Source of the DNA: Mesostigma viride
Lineage: Eukaryota; Streptophyta; Mesostigmatophyceae; Mesostigmatales; Mesostigmataceae
DNA: 33,717 nt
Reading direction: 5' to 3'
Assembly: GCA_009746045.1 (NCBI GenBank)
Contig: RPFO01000584.1
Coordinates: 1,643,843-1,677,559, forward strand
Shown one piece after another: positions 1 to 13,670 of the stretch. The translations under genes and the position numbers were made by a program. The stretch's first letter is position 1, and every line of letters begins with the position of its first letter. The notes under the pieces are model-generated. The model saw nothing but the letters and a program-made list of their open reading frames with translations. It did not search any database and was not told the origin of the DNA.

Positions 1-48
1 CCAACGAAATGCGTGGGCTGAGGAACAGTGGACGGCAGTAGCGAGGAA

Positions 49-233
<185 letters not shown>

Positions 234-775
234 CAGTTGGTGGGGTCCACGAATGGATTTGTGTAGGTGAACAAAGCCCAGTCTCGTGGTACGCTCTAGC
301 CTGTAGACATAATCACTGCCACTTCAAGAAAGGCAATTAAAAAAAGGCGACCCTGATGCATATCCAAGTAATGTGTGAGCCTCACATGTGTGGAGCATGG
401 CTTTGACCGGCTGCCACACATTCAGCCTTTCAGCCTCGCCCTCACCAGCTACTGCAAAAAAAAAAGGGCCTGTGGATGCTTTGCCGTGGCCTGGAGGCGA
501 GCCCTGGCATGGCATTGGGTGGATTACCGAGCAAACACGCGGGTGGCATTCAACTGAGTTCTAGCATCTGTCATCCGTCTGTATCCCTAGAATGGCACGA
601 AATAGCAGCCACTTGTGGTAATGAAGGCACTGTTATTACTTGATGGCTATCTGGAACCCCCCCCCCCCCCCAAAGGGGATGGCAAGCAGCTTCGTGGCAG
701 CAGCAAAAAAGGATCAACTTGGGTGGCTACAAGTAAGCAGCTGGTTTTGGAAACTTTGGGCTCGGGCTTGCTCAC

Positions 776-3397
<2,622 letters not shown>

Positions 3398-3614
3398 GGC
3401 GCGGGCAGTTAATGGGGACGTTCGGGCCGCAATGCACGTGTGGGTTCGTGTGATATTTGCCAGATTACGTCAGCCAACAAGGCGACAGACGCTGGTAGTC
3501 ACCAGGACCCGTGCAAGGCAGGACGAGAGGGGAGGGGAAAAGCAGGTTTAGGGACACGGACTGCCTGCCTGAGGTCCCCTTCCAGCCCTGTCACCTTACC
3601 AGCGCGCAATCATG

Positions 3615-4220
3615 CACCCACGCACCCACGCACCCACGCACCCACGCACCCACGCACGCCCCCCCCCGCCCCCCCGCCCCCCCGCCCCCCCGCCCCCGCC
3701 CCCCCCCCCCCCCCGCCCCCCCGCCCCCCGCCCCCCGCCCCCCGCCCCCCGCCCCCCCGCCCCCCGCCCCCCGCCCCCCCGCCCCCCCGCCCCCGCCCCC
3801 CCCCGCCCCCCGCCCCCCCGCCCCCCCCCGCCCCCCCGCCCCCCGCCCCCCCGCCCCCGCCCCCCGCCCCCGCCCCCCCGCCCCCCGCCCCCGCCCCCGC
3901 CCCCCGCCCCCCCGCCCCCCCGCCCCCGCCGCCGCCCCCCGCCCCCGCCCCCCGCCCCCCCCCGCCCCCCCCCCCCCCCGCCCCCCCGCCCCCCCGCCCC
4001 CCCCCCCGCCCCCCCGCCCCGCCCCCCCGCCCCCCCGCCCCCGCCCCCCGCCCCCCCGCCCCCCCGCCCCCCCGCCCCCCGCCCCCGCCCCCCGCCCCCC
4101 CGCCCCCGCCCCCGCCCCCCGCCCCCCCCGCCCCCCGCCCCCCCCCCCCCCACCCACCCACCCACCCACCCACCCACCCACCCACCCACCCACCCACCCA
4201 CCCACCCACCCACCCACCCA
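3615..4220. repeat. C-rich low-complexity tract
   Basis: Three blocks. An 8-bp repeat CACCCACG runs to about 3656. Nearly 500 bp of C runs (mostly 4 to 9 C) separated by single G follows to about 4150. Then (CCCA)n runs to 4220. The G-rich minus strand has dozens of runs of four or more G. All frames are open because of composition, so the long Pro/Arg/Ala and Gly frames are not genes. It lies upstream of the first visible copine exon. Confidence 0.95.
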
Positions 4221-4551
4221 ATCAGGCAACCAAGCATGAACACAGGCAGGCTCTTAATGGGACTTAACAGCATATTCTAGCATGCTCTAGGGGGGTAGGC
4301 TCTGTGACGAGTAGCAGCTACCAACCCGCTCACCCGCTTGTTTCCACAGTACAGCGGCTTTTTAAACTGACATCAACACAGGGATGAAGAGCTGACAGCA
4401 TAAACTGCTTGTACTCTGCTCAGGATGATCAGCATTTGATGAGCAGCAGCTATTAGACCGAGTCATACAGATTAGCCAGCAATACAATGCAAATAAATAA
4501 TATCGAGCTATCGATGCTGTTACCTCGTAGTAGACGTTCAAAGCAGAAGAC

Positions 4552-4925
4552 ATGACCATGGCCACCCCAGGAAAGACTGACAGGGAAGTCAGTCAACACT
4601 TAAGTGGAACACTTCAGTAAGATGACGTGAAGGTATGCGAGGACAGCAAGGCAAGACACGTATCCTTTACGTGCTACCGCTATACAGTACATGCCTCCAC
4701 TGTGACAAAGTACGTGCACCCATGTGACCCTTTAGGAGTGCATGTATCCATGATGGCCCTTCAGAAGTTGGAACCCAACCCTGCAATGAAGGCGTACAAG
4801 TACGTGATTCCTAGTCCTCTGTCAGACGCCATCTTACGCGACGACGTCCCCGCCGTAGCAAGTACATCCGCGCTATATCAGCGGGCCATGGCTTCCGAAA
4901 TCATGGGCGCCACCTACCCAGGATA
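4552..4925 (+). CDS. doubtful small gene, possibly two exons
   Basis: Two pieces look somewhat protein-like but are not recognised. One starts at the ATG at 4552 (MTMATPGKTDREVSQ) and reaches a GTAAGA donor near 4617. The other is a reading frame ending at the TAG at 4923 with a plausible C-terminus (LEPNPAMKAYKYVIPSP and SALYQRAMASEIMG) after a CCCTTTAG acceptor-like site near 4734. The phases of these two splice sites do not agree, so the pieces may belong to different transcripts or be chance. Another GTATGC donor-like site lies at about 4632. Confidence 0.25.
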
Positions 4926-5860
4926 GCCTGTCCTCAGCAAGCAAGTCCCAGCATGAACCTCACACAAGCCTCACACGCTTCTTACCTCGACAAGCCACCG
5001 CATTCCTCGGGCATTCTGGATTAAAGACAAGGCATCACTTGTTTCATTGGCCTTATTCTGGTTTTGTATGTTCCCGATGCCGGCCGCCTCATCACCTGCC
5101 CCAGCAGAGAAGCAGTTACCCATGATGCCTCTCTATCGTCGGCTAAAAAAATTCTCCGCTAGTCCAGCAGCTGCCTAAAAGAGTAATGCCTCTGGATCTG
5201 GAAAGGCGTTCTCACTAGCATCTACTACCCTTGCTTATCCAGGCAAGAATGGGAGTGCAATCCTTTGGAACCGTTGAGCGCGCAGCGGCTGGTGACATAT
5301 TCTTCATTATCAAATTCCTCAAGTGGCTAGCATAGCCTGCTCAATCGATCCCTTGCGATGGCACTCGAAAAGACGCTATATATGGCCGGGCATTCTCATT
5401 CGTAAGTCCCCGTTGGAACTTGAATCTCGCGTTGTAAAATATGGGGGAGCCAATTGTGCAGGGCTGGCGTCGGGCAAAAGATCCGATATCTAACAAGGTT
5501 TCTCGCCCAGTCGCATCCCGTATCCCCCCGTACTTACCGCTCAGCGGTCATCCCTGTCCTGTTATGGAGCCTGGGTTGCATTGTGGGTTGCTAACCGTGG
5601 CGAGATGCGCGGCAAATGATATCTGGAGCTACTCGCAAATCCTGGCATGACATGTGGCCGGGCTTGACTTTATCCCGCCTGCTTGTTGTCATGCCAGAGC
5701 ACGCCTGCCACGGCGCAGGGCTCAATGCTGATGGAGCATGTGTGTTCACTTCAAGAGTGATGACTGATGACTGATGATAGTGATAACGCGCTCCGCAGTC
5801 CACGATGGATTCACGTGGGAATCAGAGCTCAGAAGTAATAAATGGGGGTACACTCCCAGC
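4926..5860. other. intergenic, nothing recognised
   Basis: No protein-like frame, repeat or RNA gene that I can support. Base composition is mixed and the short open frames have no recognisable content. Confidence 0.6.
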
Positions 5861-5862
5861 AG

Positions 5863-6831
5863 TGTTTTTTTTAAGGTTTTCGTTACTAGTGGCGCTAGGC
5901 CACTTGTGGCGTTTCGAACTATGAAAACTTCAGTTTACTCGGCCAATGTGTGGCTTTAAGCCAATTAAAATTGGGCTTGGCACGGCCACGTGTGGCGGGC
6001 TGGCTTTTTGGTGCAGCAAATGACCCTACCGGCAGCGGGGTCAGCGCGGCGCGGCGCCGTACTGGCATTCCAAGTTCAAAGTAGTTCAGAACAGTATGTT
6101 TAATTATCTTAAGTTCAAACTAGTAGAATTTATTAGAATCATTCACGCCTTAAGTTGGGTTCACGCCTGAAGTTGGGTTGACCAAAAACCTCGAACCCAA
6201 CTTAAGGCGTGAATGCCTGTACACAAGGCGGGCGAGCGTCTCCGTCTCAGGCATCGGCGCCGGGCGTACTTGGTAAATTAACAACAACGATTACCACTAC
6301 AGCCACTGCTTAACAAAACGATTACTGAAGTGCCGAAAGTCGAAACACATAGTCAATGCAATGCAGTACAGTACTGTATGGCTGGCGAGTGACTGGAACT
6401 GAGGCGCCAGCCGCCAGGCCGCCAGCCAGCTGAAGCCAGAAAATGCACACAAGCTGCAGTCTGCACAGTGCACTCTGGTCTCTGGCAGCGGGCCACTTGC
6501 CACTTGGCACTTGGCCGGGCTCTACGTACATGCACTATGCAGTCAGTAAGTCAGTCAGTCATAGTAATACTCATAGTAGTTCTAGTACTAGGGAGGCTTG
6601 TGGCGGAACGCCGGCCGGAAGACCGGCTGACACCGCCAATTGTGGCGTAGCCTGTACTAGAGTGAACTTCAGGCACGGCCACCCTGTGGCGAAACGAAAC
6701 TACAAAGTAGAACAGCACGGCCAAATTGTGGCTTCTTGGGTGCCCTGTCCAAGTGGGTGGCACCGCCACATTTTGCCAAAAAAAGTGCCACACCGCCACA
6801 TTTGGCGGTGTATCGCCACTAAAAAAAACAC
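5863..6831. mobile_element. possible degenerate DNA element with palindrome clusters
   Basis: The left side has AGTGTTTTTTTTA at about 5869 and the right side has its reverse complement TAAAAAAAACACT at about 6820. On both sides, the sequence just inside is rich in short palindromes of the form GGCCAnnnTGTGGC. This could be a non-autonomous DNA transposon with short inverted ends, or two related elements facing each other. I see no target-site duplication and no transposase. A truncated MITE (6064-6219) and a short CAGT repeat (about 6544-6563) lie inside. Confidence 0.25.
6064..6219. mobile_element. truncated MITE, relative of 7068-7293
   Basis: The sequence follows the downstream MITE closely from GGCATTCCAAGTTCAAAG to its right terminal repeat, which ends GCGTGAATGCCTG followed by TA. 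The left terminal repeat and first ~70 bp are missing, so this is a left-truncated copy. Two versions of TTCACGCCT(T/G)AAGTTGGG lie inside it. Confidence 0.8.
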
Positions 6832-7067
6832 TGACTCCCAGTCTCAGTCAGTCAGTCAGTCAGTTGGATCCCACGCCGCACATTAGCCGCAGAGATCCTG
6901 TAGTCCCTCATTTGTTGTTCTTGTTGTTGTTGTTGTACCCGCGCCGCACATGGCCAGCAGAGATTCGGCACCCGCATATGTATAGCTATCCCAGCAGGAT
7001 CCCAGTCATGAATAGAAAGAAGATCTAGATCCTTCTAGATCTAGATCTACTTTAGAGATAGGAACTA

Positions 7068-7293
7068 CAGTCATTCACGCCTTAAGTTGGGTTGGCTTAA
7101 GTTGTGTTCACGCCTTAAGTTGGGTCGAATAGGATTTTGGCATTCCAAGTTCAAAGTAGTTCAGAATAGTATGTTTAATTATCTTTAGTTCAAATTAGTA
7201 GAATTTAGTAGAATCATTCACGCCTTAAGTTGGGTTCACGCCTTAAGTTAATCCCTCAAAAACCTCGAAGCCAACTTAAGGCGTGAATGACTG
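7068..7293. mobile_element. Tc1/mariner-like MITE, 226 bp, TA target duplication
   Basis: The ends are near-perfect inverted repeats of about 24 bp beginning CAGTCATTCACGCCTTAAG. Each end is flanked by TA (7066-7067 and 7294-7295). A CAGT start plus a TA duplication is the Tc1/mariner pattern. There is no coding capacity, so it would need a transposase supplied elsewhere. The core of the terminal repeat, TTCACGCCTTAAGTT, is repeated again inside the element, which gives several alternative hairpins. Confidence 0.82.
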
Positions 7294-7295
7294 TA

Positions 7296-8084
7296 CAGTA
7301 AGGAGGTCGACCCAGGAGGGCGGGGACAATGTACCGTAGTACCGTACGCGACGAATCGCGAGTTCGCGACTCTGCTCACTGCTGGGCGCCGGCATGTTCA
7401 GGTCAGGGAAGGCCCGGAGTTCCGGTCGGGGCCCGGTCAATATTCTGTATTATTCATAAGCTGCCATGTGTTGGATTCTGGTTGGCTCTGATTTCGTCAT
7501 GGTACCAAGGCAACTAGTGGATCTTGCATGTAACTACTAACGGGATTGACGACCAGAAATGCTTGGCTCCGGGTGTCTCCAACTACGACAACCTGGTGGA
7601 TCCTCGAAAATCCGCCGTACGCCAGAAGTATGGCAGTTCTCGGTTAGCTTCAGGGCTAAAAAGTAAAGGGCAAGGATTTTTTTGCCAGGCGACGTGGGTT
7701 TGCCGTGTCGTCCCAACACAAGGTGCTGTGCTGCCTTTTCATCCGGGAACTTTTTTCATCCGCAGGAGAAAGAGCGAAAGAGCCATCATCGTGCCCCATC
7801 GCCATTGCAATCGTGTCCCGGAACGCTGGCATCGAGCGATTCCAGCCAGTTGACCGAGTGAAGTGGGAGGAGGACACGCGAATTACCCAAGCAGCGAAAT
7901 TGGCGCTTCCTGTGGCCATGGGGCCGCAATTAGGCTGCGAAAGTGCTGCCCTTGGCACAATTCCACCTGATCCTTTCCGTGCAATTGTGAGACGCCGCTA
8001 GCGGGGAATTGCGTTGGCGCTCGTTTTCTTGCGTGGAATTTCGGCTGTCCTGATCGAGGTATCGCGTTGTAATTGCATGTGCAA
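7296..8084 (+). other. upstream region of the RanBPM gene
   Basis: This is non-coding, GC-balanced sequence between the MITE and the RanBPM start. A TTTTTTCATCCGCAG acceptor-like site near 7764 could mark a 5' UTR intron. I see no clear TATA box or other promoter element. Confidence 0.4.
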
Positions 8085-10498
8085 ATGGACAAGTTGGCGA
8101 CTCCGTCCTGGCTGTACGTGCCGCAGCGGGATGGCGAGGGGCAAGACATGGTCGAGGACTTGATACCGACGGAGCTGAACACGCGCAATTGCGGCAATTT
8201 CCTGGAAGTCAGCTGCAGCAAGCTGTCCGTACGCTATACCGGCAGCGGGAATCACGGGAACGATGTCGGGGCCATCCAGGCGAATCACCCGATTCCTCCC
8301 AAGCGCCTCGTGTATTACTTCGAAATTACGGTCCGCAACGTCGGCGAGCGGGGCTGCATCGCCATCGGCTACACGGAGGCGGGCTTCAAGCTCACGCGCC
8401 AGCCGGGGTGGGAGCCGAACAGCTACGGCTACCACGGGGACGACGGCAAAAAGTTCCACGCCAACGGGCAAGGGGAGCCGTACGGCCCGACGTTCGGGCT
8501 GAACGACGTGGTCGGCGCGTGCCTACACCTGGGCACGCAGGAGATCTTCTACACCAAAAACGGCAAGTCCCTGGGCGTGGCCTTCCGTGACGTGCGCGGG
8601 TCAAACCTTTTCCCGACGGTCGGCCTCCACAGCCGCGGTGAGCAGGTGGACGTCAATTTCGGTGCCGAGCCCTTTGTGTTTGACATCGACGCGGTTATTG
8701 CGGAGGAGCACGAGCGCAAGATGCGCGCCGTGGCCCAGGTGCGCATGCCCTTGGACATCCCCCACCGGCTCGTCCGCTCCTACTTGCAACACTACGGCTA
8801 TCTGGAGACCCTGAGAGCGCTCGACGCCGCGTACGGGAACGCGGCGGGGGTGCCAGGTTGCAACCTTACTGCGCTTGAGCCCGATCCCGACCTGGCCCCT
8901 CTGGAGCTCGACAAGGACACACCCATGGCCAATGGTGTCAGCGAGGATGACGATGATGTCACCCATGCTGGCGGTGCCTCAGGGTTTGGCACCGAGCTCA
9001 ACGGCCATATGGGCCAAGCCAACGGCCACAACGGGGCCCCCTCAAATGCCATGACCGATGGTGTCGACGGCGCATTGTCACCCATCGGGGGCGGAGGGTA
9101 CCAATCCGATGGAACCCAATTCGTCGCATCCACCCCCGTGGGGGGTGCCGGTGGAGGCATGACCTCCTCCTCCCACGGGGCAGGCTATCCCCCTTGCCTG
9201 TCTCTGACCCCTGAACGGCTCGCAGCCACCCTGAACCGAGCAGAGCGTGTCGACAGTGCCCACGATGGCGGCGCGCCCGCTAGTAGCAACTTGGTGGGAG
9301 GGCCCTTGGCCAAGTATCCTGATGGGCGCGACGCCTCCGGCCGTGCCACGGCGGCGCCGCAAGGAAATAGTGCCCAGGGATCCTTCTCCCCAGGGGTGGG
9401 CAGGGACGGATCTTCCGCATCTGCTGCCGACGGCACGAGCAAGCCCCGACGTCCCCTCTTGGAACGGTACCCTCGTGCCGGCAGCAGTAGTGGTGGCTCC
9501 GGTGGGGGCGGCAGTGGCGACGTGGACGCGTACCGGATCAGCGAGCGTCGAACGCTCCGCCAGCTGGTGCTCTCGGGGGACGTGGACGGCGCCTCGTTGA
9601 TGCTGCGGCGGTTGTTCCCCGCGCTTTGGCGGCCCGGCTCGCCCGCGCGCGTGGCGTTGCAGTGCCAGAAGTTCATCGAGCTTGCGCGGGCCGGCCGTGT
9701 CGGGGACTTGGTCGAGCATGCGCGCAAGGTCCTCTCGCGCCTGCGGGGGGCGCACCCGGCGGTGGACGCCTCGCTGGCGCACGTGCTGGCGGTGGCCGCG
9801 TACGACGACCCGGGGGCGGAGGGCTCTCCCGTGCGTCACCTTCTGTCGCTGCATCAGCGCGAGGCGGTCGCGGACACGATCAACGCGGCCGTGCTGGCGC
9901 TGGGCGTGCAGGAGAGGATGGCGCAGACAGTTGGCGGGACTGGTGCTGCGGGAGCCAGTGGTACTGGGCCTGTGCAGGGGGCGGGGGAGATGGAGTCGAG
10001 GGATGGGGGCGGGGCGGACGGGGCCACGACGATGGCAGGTGGGGACGGCAAGGGGCGGGCGGGGGGCGGTTCGCCAGGTGGCGTCAATGGGGCGTGTGAT
10101 GGCGCAGGCAGCGCCACGGGGAAGGCGATGGACTGTGCCAGGGACGCGCAAGCGGGGGGGGTGATGCCGGCGGGTGGGACGGGGGGACGGGGTCTGCGAC
10201 CGGGCGCGCGGGAGGTCACAGCAGATGGTCCAGGGGACGGTCATGCGGCAGACAGTTGTGGTGTTGCTGGCCATCGTGACGCGGGGGGTGGTGGCTCGGT
10301 GGGGCTTGGCAAGGAGCCGCATTCGGGGGGGTGGATGAGGACGTGATGGCGGCGGCGGATGTGCTGGCATTCCAGGGCGTCCTGCGGCCGATGTCAAGGC
10401 TCGAGTGCCTGCTGCGGCAGACGGTGGCGGGGTATCAGCAGACGCTGGAGAGCATGGACGGGAGGGGGGACCGTTTTGTGCTACAGAAGTACATCTGA
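8085..10498 (+). CDS. RANBPM: RanBPM/Gid1-type scaffold protein (SPRY-LisH-CTLH-CRA), one apparent frameshift
   Basis: The ATG at 8085 starts MDKLATPSWLYVP; the frame opens slightly earlier but without another ATG. Residues about 75-200 form a SPRY domain (RLVYYFEITV, GCIAIGYTEAGF, GWEPNSYGYHGDDG, IFYTKNGKSLG, FPTVGLHSRGEQVDVNFG). Residues about 226-252 form a LisH motif (IPHRLVRSYLQHYGYLETLR). From about 486 there is a CTLH/CRA region (LRQLVLSGDVDGASLMLRRL; CQKFIELARAGRVGDLVEHA). RanBPM proteins are core subunits of the GID/CTLH ubiquitin ligase, in which SPRY binds partners and LisH/CTLH/CRA assemble the complex. Residues about 260-480 and 620-750 are Gly/Ala/Ser-rich low-complexity inserts. 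The main frame stops at 10346, but the family C-terminus (RLECLLRQTVAGYQQTLE, ending at TGA 10498) follows in the -1 frame after seven G at 10325. A missing G or an unrecognised intron in the Gly-rich part would explain this. Confidence 0.9.
10325..10331 (+). other. G7 run where the RanBPM frame is lost
   Basis: Upstream of this run the frame carries the CTLH/CRA domain; downstream the CRA C-terminus is in the -1 frame. One additional G would restore a continuous frame to the TGA at 10498. The run has the phase of a G GGG GGG slippery heptamer, but one lost base is the simpler reading. Confidence 0.7.
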
Positions 10499-11865
10499 CC
10501 ACGGGTGTTTTTGGGGAGTGGGGTGCAGGGGGAGGGGAGAGGAAGAGCTCGCAATTATTGAGAAAACCATCGGGCCTCTTCGAAGAAGAGAGAGCTTTTT
10601 TGGCGAAGAATTAGCATCGGTTTTTGGTTGCGACAACAGGGGAGGGTTGGGGCCTTGTTTGGCTGTCCAGAGCACTTTTACATTGCCGACTCGCTTTTGA
10701 TGGCCGGGCCAAGGGAAACAGGGACATCTTGGCGTCGTGGAGCCAGTATCAAAGGGCGCTATCCTGTAGGGTGGATGTGGACAGGGGGGTAGGGGTAGGA
10801 AGGGCACAAGGAACTGGTGTTGTTCTCTTCACAGTGAATCATGAGGGCTGACTGGCATCCCATGCTGTGTACCAGGAGCAAGGAGCTGTACGCGGGCTCC
10901 TTGCGTTGCCAGGTTTGCTTCACCATTACACGGACGCGGTAACCCAGGGTCCTGTACCTGTGGTAGGGGTGGATACTCTCGCACCCGCCATGGTGCGCTA
11001 ACGACCAAAAGGTGGACAGAGCTCATGACGCAGGGCAGTGCTTGCACGCCGTTGCACGAGGAGCATGGTCTCGGGTGGCCGCGTGAGCATAGATAGGTCG
11101 CATGGGTTGGTCTGCCGTGATAATTTGCTCCAGCAGGAGCACGAGCCGTTGCATGGTTGGCTCTATGTACATTCTTACTTTCTATATTGCAAAACGCTGC
11201 AGCATGCAGACGGGGTGGTGTGCTGGCTGTTTTGCTCTTCTGACTTGGGCATGCGTCCCGTAGATGAAACATGTCTTCCTAGGATGAGCTGTGCAGGAAG
11301 AGAATTACGTTCAGCTTCACCAAGCTGCTCAGGGGCGCGCCAGGGGCTGCTCAGGGGCGCCAGGGGCAGCCCTCCTCTTCCTGAGCGCAGCTTGGCTTGT
11401 GTAGGATTTCTTAGCCACACACATGGCTGTGTTGGTTTACCGACCGGTGAAAGTTGCTAGTTTACAAATAGACTTTCTTGGAAGTTTCAAAGGCAAGTGT
11501 CATCTGACCGCAAACTTTTGGTGTATAAAGTTGTAATTTGCAAGACTTTTGCGCGTCATATTTGGTCGTGCGTCCATTCATTCATTCATAGTTGTCTCAC
11601 ATAATTCATTAATTTGCGCGCCTCCGTGTCACGGGGCGACAAACCTTTTGAGTAGGTAACTGGAATTCATCCCTGATCATTCGGAGAGCATCCCATTAAA
11701 TCACCCTGTGTGATGCACAGCAAGGGGCATGGCGCCCTCCCCCCTGCATGCTCTCGCTGTCGTGATATTATGGACGGATATGCAGGATACGGGCGCCTCT
11801 GAATGTGTTCCAAGCCTATCTGTGGACTCTGGACCATGGGGCAGCCGTACTGCATCCGCTATATG
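10499..11865. other. RanBPM 3' region and intergenic DNA
   Basis: No protein-like frame is seen. A TGTAA sequence, the usual green-algal polyadenylation signal, occurs near 11531, and a short ATTC repeat lies near 11576. The RanBPM 3' UTR must begin at 10499; its end cannot be fixed from sequence alone. Confidence 0.5.
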
Positions 11866-11875
11866 AGTCAGCCAT

Positions 11876-12004
11876 TAACTAATTAATTAGACTCGTGCTC
11901 CCGTACGTATATGGGGAGTCACGGAGCATTAACCCCCATGGATGGATGGATGGGTGCAAACAGTCCTACCGGTCTAATCTATCTACATCAGCTACCTACA
12001 ACAT
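11876..12004 (-). mobile_element. 5'-truncated LINE tail (family A), 129 bp, with TSD
   Basis: This matches the last ~130 bp of the LINE at 19.6-23.6 kb in reverse orientation, including GACCGGTAGGA, the CATC repeat, the CTCCCC/GGGGAG hairpin and the TAAT tail. It is flanked by perfect 10-bp direct repeats AGTCAGCCAT (11866-11875 and 12005-12014), which indicate target-primed insertion. Confidence 0.88.
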
Positions 12005-12014
12005 AGTCAGCCAT

Positions 12015-12255
12015 GCTTTGCCCATGCATAGAGCCATGCACTCTCTGCTGAGACGCCAATTAATCAAAATCGTGCTCCCGTTGGGGAGTCACGCCATCAT
12101 GCCCTAGCCATTACCTAGCCATGCATGCGAATCTTCCACCCCATGCATGTCCACGACGTACTTTGCAGAGCTGCTAGAGTACATGGTGATGCAGGTGCAC
12201 CTCAGTTGTGCACCCCGAGTAAATTAAATTAAATTAAATTGTAACATATCTCCGT
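12015..12255. repeat. diverged retroposon remnants
   Basis: The first part resembles an eroded family B element (TGCCCATGCA, CTCTCTGCTGAGA, GATGCAGGTGCACC). A second short LINE hairpin (CTCCCGTTGGGGAG) lies near 12076. From about 12220 a reversed family D tail follows: (AAATT)n, then GTAACATATCTCCGTT. Confidence 0.55.
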
Positions 12256-12647
12256 TCCCACACTGGCATCTAGGCTAGACGGCACAGTTTACAGGATGCT
12301 CCGACAGGTCCTGAACGTAGGGTTTTCCAAGCGCCCGTCATCAGAGTCTTTGTATCAGGGCATGCCTCGTATTTCGGACGAGATAAGACAGCGTTTTCTA
12401 TTGAATGATTTCTTCAGAAAGACAGCAGGATAGCATTTGTAGGACACCTTGCTCGCACCAGCCAGGTCCACACCGCCCTTGGTCTGGCAGGCCCCCAGCG
12501 GCTTGGCCAGCCAGGGCGGCATATTTTGACCTGGCCTGGCCCCAAGGGCATTCCCAAAAGGGTAGGGAAACATGCCACGAACTACGTCCAGATGTTGCTG
12601 GATGACCTACTGGTCCCAGCCCAGTTTGAATACCGCATCCACTCTCT

Positions 12648-13440
12648 GCCTTACTGGTGAGATTGAGCTGGTCGCCCACCGCCTTCCCCGCGCGCGGGGT
12701 AAGGCAGGGGCGCCGGGCCGCTCCTTCTAACCTTTCAGAACCCGGCGGACAAGATTTCTTTTCTCCGACGCCGCAAGCGGCTCGAGAAGACTCTCTTCAC
12801 CCTTGACGACGACTTGACCCTGGCACAGCAACAACGGCGACGGGAGCTATATGGCCGACCTACCTCCAGCTCCGGCAGACCAAGGCGGGGCAGCCGGTGT
12901 ACTGGAAGGGGGCCGCCATCTACGTCGGCCACAAGCCCTGGCAGGCGACCCTCGCGGCCCCAGCGCCTCCAGACGCCCCAGCTTAGGGGAATACAGCAGT
13001 CTAGACTGTCTAGTAGTGTAGAATGGATAGACCGTGGCCATGTACATGTACGCCTCCTACAGGCACTATACCAGCTAAGCCACGCGCTTTATTTAACAAT
13101 GTACATGCGTGCCTATGACGTGCCACACTCCAGATGATGCCTAGCTTTATGTAGTTAAGCTGTGCCCATGCAGAGAGCTGCTCTCTGCTGAGAAGCCACG
13201 CTCTAGCTTTTGTATAGCTATGATGATCTTCCCCCCCATGACAGGCTCCCCCTTAGCTGGGCATAGCTTGATAGATCATGGGGATATGCAGGTGCCCTGG
13301 TGCACAGCTAGAGCAAGTGTCGTTTCAGTACATTCCCACTCTTGCAGGAAGAAGCTTAGAATGTATTGTAGGCTCATATGCCCCTTCTCTGGGCTATGTG
13401 CTACATATACTCCGAACGGAGTTATGTTCCTAATTAATTG
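12648..13440 (+). mobile_element. retroposon B1: ORF1 fragment plus family B 3' end, 793 bp, with TSD
   Basis: Inserted into L2a and flanked by perfect 11-bp direct repeats ATCCACTCTCT (12637-12647 and 13441-13451). The 5' half encodes the C-terminal part of a LINE ORF1-type protein. The 3' half is the ~400-bp family B sequence, ending in the ACTCCGAACGGAGT hairpin, TATGTTCC and (TAAT)n. There is no endonuclease or reverse transcriptase. It therefore looks like an ORF1-only derivative that needed another element's enzymes. Confidence 0.85.
12739..12986 (+). pseudogene. LINE ORF1-like C-terminal fragment, frameshifted
   Basis: The frame reads DDDLTLAQQQRRRELY, then breaks at a 2-bp gain near 12850 (CTATATGG). 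The rest continues in another frame: a TYLQLRQ segment, then VYWKGAAIYVGHK, ending at TAG 12984-12986. The same module, DDDLTPAQQQRR with VYWRGGDLMINHK, occurs at about 17085-17217, and a distant version (LDDLLSPAQ with VLFINGQ) precedes ORF2 in the LINE at 19.6 kb. The name ORF1 rests on this position and I did not identify a domain. Any role as a nucleic-acid-binding chaperone is inferred. Confidence 0.6.
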
Positions 13441-13670
13441 ATCCACTCTCTCTCCCTTCTTTTGACTGCCATGCAGAACAAGACGCGGTGGCAGAAGATT
13501 GTCAAGGCTCACACGCCCAACCCTGTGGGCAAGCCACCTCCCCCCAAGCGGAGGAGGCGTTTTGATGAGTATAGTAGGGTAGTTAGGATTTTTCTAGACT
13601 AGCTCAAGATAGACTAGAGTTAGGTTAGTTAGATTACGCGGCTCTCTCCACTCCACCATCCAAGGAATAT

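Noticed and set aside
3657-4220. Telomere-like repeat
   Set aside because: The units are irregular C runs and CCCA, not the CCCTAAA or CCCTAA type, and the block is internal.
3440-4280. Pro/Arg/Ala-rich and Gly-rich long open frames
   Set aside because: Five overlapping frames on both strands are open through C runs, which is a composition effect.
9078-10502. 474-codon minus-strand frame opposite RanBPM
   Set aside because: It is an antisense shadow of a GC-rich gene, with no recognisable domain; the plus strand has clear SPRY, LisH and CTLH/CRA motifs.
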